Positions 58,932 through 64,000 of a DNA stretch of 64,000 nt are shown here, piece by piece. How positions within the stretch are numbered: position 1 is the stretch's first letter; every line of letters starts with the position of its first letter. The position numbers were made by a program, and so were the translations under genes. Under the pieces are notes generated by a model. The model did not search any database, was not told the origin of the DNA, and was given only the letters and a program-made list of their open reading frames with translations. Source of the stretch: Pelagibacterium flavum (lineage in GTDB: Bacteria > Pseudomonadota > Alphaproteobacteria > Rhizobiales > Devosiaceae); NCBI RefSeq assembly GCF_025854335.1, contig NZ_CP107716.1, positions 606,001 to 670,000 of the forward strand, given 5' to 3'.

Positions 58932-59244
58932 ATCATGATGAGCCCCCACACGCCCCAGCCGCAAAGAAACTTATCCCCGCACCCACAACCTCCCCCATAC
59001 TCCCTCTCACGAACCCGCGCATATGGACGCAAGCGCAACGAACGTTTGGGCGGGGTCGGTCCGGGTTCCTTGCGGGTCGCCGCAGGGAAGGCCCAAACGT
59101 CACAAGCGCCGGACGGCGTGAACCGGCCGCCTGATCTCGGTTTTGAGGCTGGCGCGATTTTGCTAACGCCGTCGTACTCCCGAAAGGGAGAAGGGATTGA
59201 CCCTAGCCTTCTGAAGGGCGACTAAGCCAAAAACCCCGGATGCG

Positions 59245-59300
59245 TGGGGCGATGATCGCTTCATATACTAAAAATACAGTGCGGAGCGTTCATCGCCCCA
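59245..59300. repeat. 11-bp inverted repeat with AT-rich centre
   Basis: TGGGGCGATGA and TCATCGCCCCA are perfect reverse complements around a 34-bp AT-rich centre. Pairing extends through a few more bases (CGCT/AGCG). Confidence 0.65.
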
Positions 59301-59544
59301 TGCCGTCTACTTCGATCCGTCCTTCGGCCAATCGTGCCGGTGGCCGATTGGAGGTGAGAAGGCCATGAGAGCTAAGCTCGAATGGCGATCATAGCCCGAG
59401 GTCATTGGCCGTCGGAGGTTTTGGCGTGGGCAATAGATATCGCTGTGCGGATGGGACAATCGCCGCTTGCAAAGCGGCACGCCATGCCGCTTGTTTGGGG
59501 GAGACCGATACCCGCCTTGCTTGGGTGGAAAGGGGAGGGCTTTG

Positions 59545-59892
59545 ATGTTTGCCAATGGTTTGATTGCGGTCGTTGCCGCGATCCATCTCTATATCGTTTT
59601 CATTGAGATGACGCAGTGGAACAAGCCGCTGGGCCTTAAGGCCTTCGGTCTTGGTCAGGAGCTCGCCGACAAGACCACTGTGCTGGCGGCCAATCAGGGG
59701 CTTTACAATGGATTTCTCGCCGCCGGGCTCGTTTATGGCCTCGTGACAGCAAACGCCGAATTCAAAGTGTTCTTTCTCGGTTGCGTTCTGGTGGCTGGCC
59801 TGTTCGGCGCGGCCACGGCGAGCCGGAAGATCCTGTTCATTCAGGCTCTGCCGGCTGCGTTGGCGCTTGGAGCCCTTTGGGTCGGGCTTTAG
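59545..59892 (+). CDS. DUF1304 membrane protein
   Basis: The start at 59545 follows GGGGAGGG. The 115-residue protein has four hydrophobic segments and the DUF1304 signature (VAAIHLYIVFIEMTQWNKPL, then NQGLYNGFLAAGL). It is an inner-membrane protein of unknown function. It is convergent with the DEAD-box helicase, 10 nt apart. Confidence 0.9.
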   Translation: MFANGLIAVVAAIHLYIVFIEMTQWNKPLGLKAFGLGQELADKTTVLAANQGLYNGFLAAGLVYGLVTANAEFKVFFLGCVLVAGLFGAATASRKILFIQALPAALALGALWVGL

Positions 59893-59902
59893 CTGAAAGG
59901 CG

Positions 59903-61765
59903 CTATTTGCGCCCCTTCTTGCCGAACCCTTTTGATCCGGTCTTGGCCGGGCGCGGCGCGTCGCCGGGGCCGGCTTCACGCTTGGGACGGGGCTTGAATT
60001 TGGCCTTCGGCTCGGATTTTGGCCTGGCATCGAATTTGGGTTTTGGCTCATACCCTTCCCTGGCGCGGGGCGGCTTTGAAGGACCGCGGCCGGCCGGGGC
60101 GATGGTAACGCCGCGTTCCAGGCTGCCGGTGCGCCGGATCTGCTGGGCAAAGTCATCGGCCTTTTCGGCGGCGATCTCGAAGCGCGTTTCGGTGTCGTCG
60201 ATCTTGATCGAGCCCACTTCGCGCTTGGTTACCCCGCCCGCTTTGCAGATCATGGGCAAGAGCCATTTGGGATCGGCCCGGTGCTTGCGGCCCAGCGAAA
60301 GGGTGAACCAAACTCCGCCCACCATGTCGGGTCCGCGCGGTTCGCGCGGGGCCATGGGATCGTATGCCGGTCCACCTTCGGCCCGCTTGTCGCGCCGCTT
60401 GGATTTGGGGCCGTCGCCCGCCAGGGACACCGAAGAGGTCTCTTCGGGCACCGGCCGGCTGGCCAATTGCTGGCGCAGGAAGGCGACGGCCAGTTGCTCG
60501 GGCGAAACCTTGCCCAAGAGCTCGGCCACGAATTCGTTTTCATGCTCCTCGGGCATAGGGGCGGAGACCGCGGCGTCAAGGATCTGGCGGCGATAGCGTG
60601 CTTCGATATCGGCGATGGTCGGCGCGGAGACGGTGGTCGCTGAAAGCTTGGCCATGGCCAGGACGCGGGCTGCCGCCTTGCGCCGGTGTTCGGCGACGAC
60701 AAGCACGCAAACGCCCTTGCGTCCAGCTCGTCCGGTGCGACCAGACCGGTGCAGCAACGTCGCGGGGTTTGAAGGGATATCGGCGTGAATCACGAGGTCG
60801 AGATTGGGCAGGTCGATGCCGCGCGCTGCAACATCGGTAGCGACGCAAACATGGGCGCGTCCGTCGCGCATGGCCTGCAGGGCGCTCGAGCGTTCGGACT
60901 GGGCCAACTCGCCCGACAGCGCCACGGCCGCAAAACCGCGATTGGTCAGTCGCGCCGCAAGATGGCGCACCGCCTCGCGGGTGTGGCAAAACACCAGGGC
61001 GCTGGTACTGTCGGACGTGAGCAGGGTATTGATGATGGCGTGTTCGCGCTCGTCGCGGTGGACCACCATGAGCTGGTAGTCGATATCGGCGTGCTGTTCG
61101 GTCGCTGCCGTTGTCGCCACCCGGACAGCGTCGCGCTGATAGGTCTTGGCCAGATCGGCGATGGCACGGGGCACAGTGGCCGAAAACAGCAGGGTGCGGC
61201 GTTCTTCTGGCGAGGCGGCCAGGATGAATTCGAGATCGTCGCGAAAGCCCAGATCGAGCATTTCGTCGGCCTCGTCGAGCACTACGGCGCGCACATCACT
61301 GAGGTCGAGGGAGCGCTTGGTGATGTGATCACGCAGTCGCCCCGGCGTGCCCACCACCAGATGGGCACCACGGTCGAGTGCACGGCGCTCGTCGCGCATG
61401 TCCATGCCGCCGACGCAGGTGGCGATGCGGATGCCGGCATCGGCATACAGCCAGGCGAGCTCGCGCTGCACCTGCAGTGCCAGCTCCCGGGTCGGTGCGA
61501 TCACCAGCCCCAACGGGGTTTGCGCGGCGCCGAACCGCTCGGCATCGCCCAGAAGCGTGGAGGCAATCGCTATGCCGAATGCCACGGTCTTGCCCGAGCC
61601 GGTCTGGGCCGAAACCAGCAGGTCTGCTTCGTCATGAGCGGGATCGAGCATCGCCGTCTGCACGGGCGTGAGCTGGGTATAGCCATGGGCGGCAAGGGCG
61701 CTCGCCAGCGCAACGTGGATTGATGCCGGCAGGTCCGCCGGCGCGTGGTCAGTATCAGATGACAT
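59903..61765 (-). CDS. DEAD-box RNA helicase with DbpA-like C-terminal domain
   Basis: This 620-residue helicase has Q motif TQLTPVQ, Walker A SAQTGSGKT (about residues 53-61), DEADEML (about 163), SAT and HRSGRTGRAGRKG. A DbpA-type RNA-binding domain follows (about 468-545; WLLPMICKAGGVTKREVGSI), then a Lys/Arg/Pro-rich tail. It likely acts in ribosome assembly or RNA turnover, similar to DeaD/CsdA, especially in the cold. The exact orthology between DeaD and DbpA types is not settled by motifs alone. Confidence 0.93.
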   Translation of the reverse strand: MSSDTDHAPADLPASIHVALASALAAHGYTQLTPVQTAMLDPAHDEADLLVSAQTGSGKTVAFGIAIASTLLGDAERFGAAQTPLGLVIAPTRELALQVQRELAWLYADAGIRIATCVGGMDMRDERRALDRGAHLVVGTPGRLRDHITKRSLDLSDVRAVVLDEADEMLDLGFRDDLEFILAASPEERRTLLFSATVPRAIADLAKTYQRDAVRVATTAATEQHADIDYQLMVVHRDEREHAIINTLLTSDSTSALVFCHTREAVRHLAARLTNRGFAAVALSGELAQSERSSALQAMRDGRAHVCVATDVAARGIDLPNLDLVIHADIPSNPATLLHRSGRTGRAGRKGVCVLVVAEHRRKAAARVLAMAKLSATTVSAPTIADIEARYRRQILDAAVSAPMPEEHENEFVAELLGKVSPEQLAVAFLRQQLASRPVPEETSSVSLAGDGPKSKRRDKRAEGGPAYDPMAPREPRGPDMVGGVWFTLSLGRKHRADPKWLLPMICKAGGVTKREVGSIKIDDTETRFEIAAEKADDFAQQIRRTGSLERGVTIAPAGRGPSKPPRAREGYEPKPKFDARPKSEPKAKFKPRPKREAGPGDAPRPAKTGSKGFGKKGRK

Positions 61766-61889
61766 GATTGGGAGCCTTATGTTGAGGAGGCTATAGCAGA
61801 AGAGGAGCGGTTTGGGCCAGCGCTGATCTTAGTATCGCCGTTTCTCGCTTTTGGCGCCGCTGGATATTGACAGCAGTGAGCAAGAGTGA

Positions 61890-61904
61890 GAACGTAAAGA
61901 GAAC
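61890..61904. promoter_or_regulatory. Candidate LexA box upstream of the VOC gene
   Basis: GAAC-GTAAAGA-GAAC fits the alphaproteobacterial direct-repeat SOS box with an A-rich spacer. It ends 15 bp before the VOC start codon, overlapping the likely transcription start. Confidence 0.5.
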
Positions 61905-61919
61905 ATGCGGGAGTTCTTA

Positions 61920-62267
61920 ATGCCTACGGCCATCGACTATATTGAATTTGATAGTGAGGATCTTTCGGCAAGCCGGGCTTTTTTCGCTTCGGCCTTCGGC
62001 TGGCGGTTCACCGACTATGGGCCCGACTATCTCGGGATCGAGGATGCAAAGCTCGATGGCGGGATTTCGCGGGCGGAAGGAGAACGCAAATTACCGCTCG
62101 TCATTCTCTATACGTCCGATCTGGATGCGGCCGAGACGGCGGTGCGAGCGGCAGGTGGAGAAATCACGCGCGAACAGTTCGATTTCCCCGGCGGCCGACG
62201 GTTCCATTTCCGCGAACCCGGCGGGAATGAACTCGCCGTATGGAGTGAGCAGAACCCCGCGGGTTAA
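61920..62267 (+). CDS. VOC (glyoxalase/bleomycin-resistance fold) family protein
   Basis: The start at 61920 follows CGGGAG. The 115-residue protein shows the betaalphabetabetabeta pattern of a VOC domain (IDYIEFDSEDLSASRAFFAS, FGWRFTDYGPDYLGI) and a final FREPGGNELAVWS metal-ligand strand. Metal ligands are incomplete in the first half, so the reaction is unknown. A LexA-box-like site just upstream suggests DNA-damage control. It overlaps the convergent M23 gene by 4 nt. Confidence 0.88.
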   Translation: MPTAIDYIEFDSEDLSASRAFFASAFGWRFTDYGPDYLGIEDAKLDGGISRAEGERKLPLVILYTSDLDAAETAVRAAGGEITREQFDFPGGRRFHFREPGGNELAVWSEQNPAG

Positions 62268-64000
62268 TTGGAGGCCGTCGTGACCGGCGCTGTCGCAACC
62301 GTTACCGGCGGGGTAACCGGTGTGCCCTCTTGTTCGACGAGAGCCCGAACCTGGGCGACCGTAGATGCGAATTCGCTCTGGTACTGCTGGGGCAGGGAGT
62401 TGGCCCGGGGCAGCTTGACGGCGAGCGGGTCGACGGTATTGCCGTTGATCTTGATTTCGTAATGGAGATGAGGGCCGGTCGACTGACCGGTCGAGCCGAC
62501 GTAACCGATCACCTGACCCTGAGTAACGCGTGCGCCCGGCGTGATACCGTCGGCAATGGCGCTCATATGACCATAGGCGGTGTTGTAGCCGTTGGCGTGG
62601 CGCAGTTCCACATAGCGGCCATATCCCGAATACCATTGCGCCATCTCGACGATGCCGTCGCCACCTGCATAGATGGGAGTGCCGGTGCGAGCGGCGAGGT
62701 CGGTTCCGGTATGGAGGCGATAGTCGCCGAAAATCGGGTGGCGGCGATAGCCATAGCGCGAGCGTAGCGTGCCGCCGCCTTCGAGCGGCCGGCGCAGCAG
62801 GAACTGTTTTCCGGTTTCGCCGTCGGGATTGTAAAAATCGATCACCCCGTCTTCAGTCTGGAAGCGGAACAGCTCGCGCGTGGTGTTGGACAAGGTCAGC
62901 GCGACATAAAGAAGATCCTGGCTGTCTTCCTCGACGGTGCCCGAAAGCAGGATTTCAATCGAGTCACCGGGTGAAACGCGCCGGGTCAGATCAAGATCAT
63001 AGGCAAACATGGCCGCGATACGGTCGATGGTTGCGTCATCGAGTCCGTGCTTGCGCCCCGTTTCCCAGATCGAGCGGTAGATGGAAGGCAGGTTGCCGAC
63101 ATTGACCTCTTCGGTATCTTCTTCGGTGAATTCGATCTTGGGGGGCTCGAGCGCGGTAACGTACCGGCCCTGGTCGGTCAGGGCCACGGTCACGCGGTGA
63201 ACTGTGTCGTCATAGATGCTGACGCGATAGGGGATGAGCGTCTGGGATCCGCGCGAGGCGCCAAACAGGATCCGTAGGCGCGTGCCTTGAGGCAGATCGG
63301 TCTGAGGATAAACATTTTGCATGGCGCGCGTAACGGCGGTGACCATCTGGGTCGTGAACCCGTTGCGCATGAAGGCCTCGGCGAGCGGGGTCTCTTCGCG
63401 GATCGTAAGGACGCGCTCGGTGCGCAAATGCCCCATGTCTTCGGCCAGACGGGTCTTGGGCATTACAGTGACGTTCTCTGCAACACCTTCGATGGTTCCC
63501 GGCGCAATCTCGATACCCAGGTCGCGAAGACTGGCGGTCGGAGACGCGTAAGCCATGAGCGGCCCTTCGGCGTCCGTATAAGCCCCTTCGACGGAGAGGC
63601 GCACGAACTGGGCCGCACTCATGTCGCTGATCGCCCTGTGGGGCGCGTCGGTCAGCTCGAGCGCCGCGGTGCGCACGGTAACCTCACCTTCGACATCGGC
63701 TCCATATATGTCGGTGCTGACCAGTTCGGACGCTGGATTGGCGCGCAGAGGCTCGTTCCGCGCAAGCAGCGCCACCGGGTCGTAGGTGGGAATGTCCTCG
63801 GACAATACCGTTGCGGCGGTGGCGAGCGTCGCGTTGATGGTCGTGAAGGGCTGGTTGCGAATGCGGGCGACACCATCGACCACCTCGCGGATCGAGGTTT
63901 CTATGACTCTGAGGTCAGAATGGGTCTGAGTGACCGGCTTGGCGCGCCTTGTTTTGCCGACCAGCGAGGTGGGCTGGGGCGTCGCGCTTTGAGCCGACGA
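62264..64000 (-). CDS. M23 family peptidase (LytM-like), 5' end beyond window
   Basis: The frame is open to the window edge, so the N-terminus is missing; 578 residues are visible. A long region with a G5/LysM-like character precedes the C-terminal LytM/M23 domain. There, zinc and catalytic residues are seen in HTGTDLAARTGTPIYAGG (His and Asp) and GPHLHYEIKING (His-x-His). The protein probably cuts peptidoglycan crosslinks or activates amidases in the periplasm during division or growth. The GTG at 63883 is in frame but should not be taken as the true start. Confidence 0.92.
   Translation of the reverse strand, partial: SSAQSATPQPTSLVGKTRRAKPVTQTHSDLRVIETSIREVVDGVARIRNQPFTTINATLATAATVLSEDIPTYDPVALLARNEPLRANPASELVSTDIYGADVEGEVTVRTAALELTDAPHRAISDMSAAQFVRLSVEGAYTDAEGPLMAYASPTASLRDLGIEIAPGTIEGVAENVTVMPKTRLAEDMGHLRTERVLTIREETPLAEAFMRNGFTTQMVTAVTRAMQNVYPQTDLPQGTRLRILFGASRGSQTLIPYRVSIYDDTVHRVTVALTDQGRYVTALEPPKIEFTEEDTEEVNVGNLPSIYRSIWETGRKHGLDDATIDRIAAMFAYDLDLTRRVSPGDSIEILLSGTVEEDSQDLLYVALTLSNTTRELFRFQTEDGVIDFYNPDGETGKQFLLRRPLEGGGTLRSRYGYRRHPIFGDYRLHTGTDLAARTGTPIYAGGDGIVEMAQWYSGYGRYVELRHANGYNTAYGHMSAIADGITPGARVTQGQVIGYVGSTGQSTGPHLHYEIKINGNTVDPLAVKLPRANSLPQQYQSEFASTVAQVRALVEQEGTPVTPPVTVATAPVTTASN

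Larger units (their letters stand above)
58346..59544. other. 1.2-kb gene-poor region with repeats
   Basis: No convincing gene is seen. Open frames here (for example 58457-59134 +) have Pro/Arg-rich shadow-like composition. The region contains a 28-bp perfect inverted repeat element, a related half-element, and two hairpins (59245-59300 and about 59318-59347). It may be a site of past element insertions or a decayed locus. Confidence 0.55.

Noticed and set aside
58457..59225. Several plus-strand frames in the gene-poor region
   Set aside because: Pro/Arg-rich translations cross inverted repeats in multiple frames, as expected of noncoding GC-rich DNA.
59389..60156. Minus-strand frame opposite the DUF1304 gene and the helicase 3' end
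   Set aside because: It is antisense to the well-supported DUF1304 gene and has shadow-like composition.

Overview
The window is high-GC DNA with dense, mostly housekeeping gene content. Several gene neighbourhoods are ones I know from Hyphomicrobiales (Rhizobiales) in the Alphaproteobacteria: helicase-S4-fdxA-carD, bolA-dnaJ-cobS-cobT, aroK-aroB-CBS transporter, secA-ppiC-argJ-GNAT-mutT, and comF-grxC-nitrilase-DUF1178-ubiG-lysC-ptsP-prfA-prmC-DUF4167-clpB. A Devosiaceae-like organism would fit, but the genus is an inference. No rRNA, tRNA, CRISPR array, prophage or complete insertion sequence was recognised.

Layout. 0-3.5 kb: gamma-glutamylcyclotransferase, an SNase-like secreted protein, a Tat/lipoprotein M48 protease and a small lipoprotein. 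3.6-13.3 kb: carD, fdxA, an S4 RNA-binding protein and a Suv3-like helicase on the minus strand. Between carD and fdxA sits a complete aromatic amine dehydrogenase operon (large chain, MauE-like, MauD-like, TTQ light chain and two mono-haem cytochromes c) with a divergent AraC regulator. 13.7-16.7 kb: AAA ATPase, ArsR-type repressor with MFS pump, and a small membrane protein. 16.7-25.4 kb: DUF3108, rpmB, a queuosine-precursor transporter, an M42 peptidase, a phytase-like esterase, cobT, cobS, a DnaJ-domain protein and bolA. 25.4-33.6 kb: CBS-domain transporter, aroB, aroK, xerD, accA, an L,D-transpeptidase, DUF1003, mutT and a GNAT. 33.7-43.2 kb: argJ, an accessory insert (SRPBCC, Imm5-like, membrane protein, TetR), ppiC, secA and an SLC13/RCK transporter. 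43.2-57.4 kb: the comF to clpB block. 57.4-64 kb: DUF2200, DUF2147, a 1.2 kb gene-poor stretch with repeats, DUF1304, a DEAD-box helicase, a VOC protein and a truncated M23 peptidase.

The most distinctive functional unit is the aromatic amine dehydrogenase operon. It should let the cell oxidise arylalkylamines in the periplasm and pass the electrons to c-type cytochromes, yet it has no recognisable mauG or mauF beside it. The most distinctive structural signal is a family of seven dispersed two-stem palindromes. Their outer and inner stems differ between copies while pairing is kept, and one copy supplies the C-terminus of the S4 protein. Two sequences matching the alphaproteobacterial LexA box, tandem TetR-type operators, and an unassigned structured-RNA candidate between prmC and the DUF4167 gene are further points of interest.
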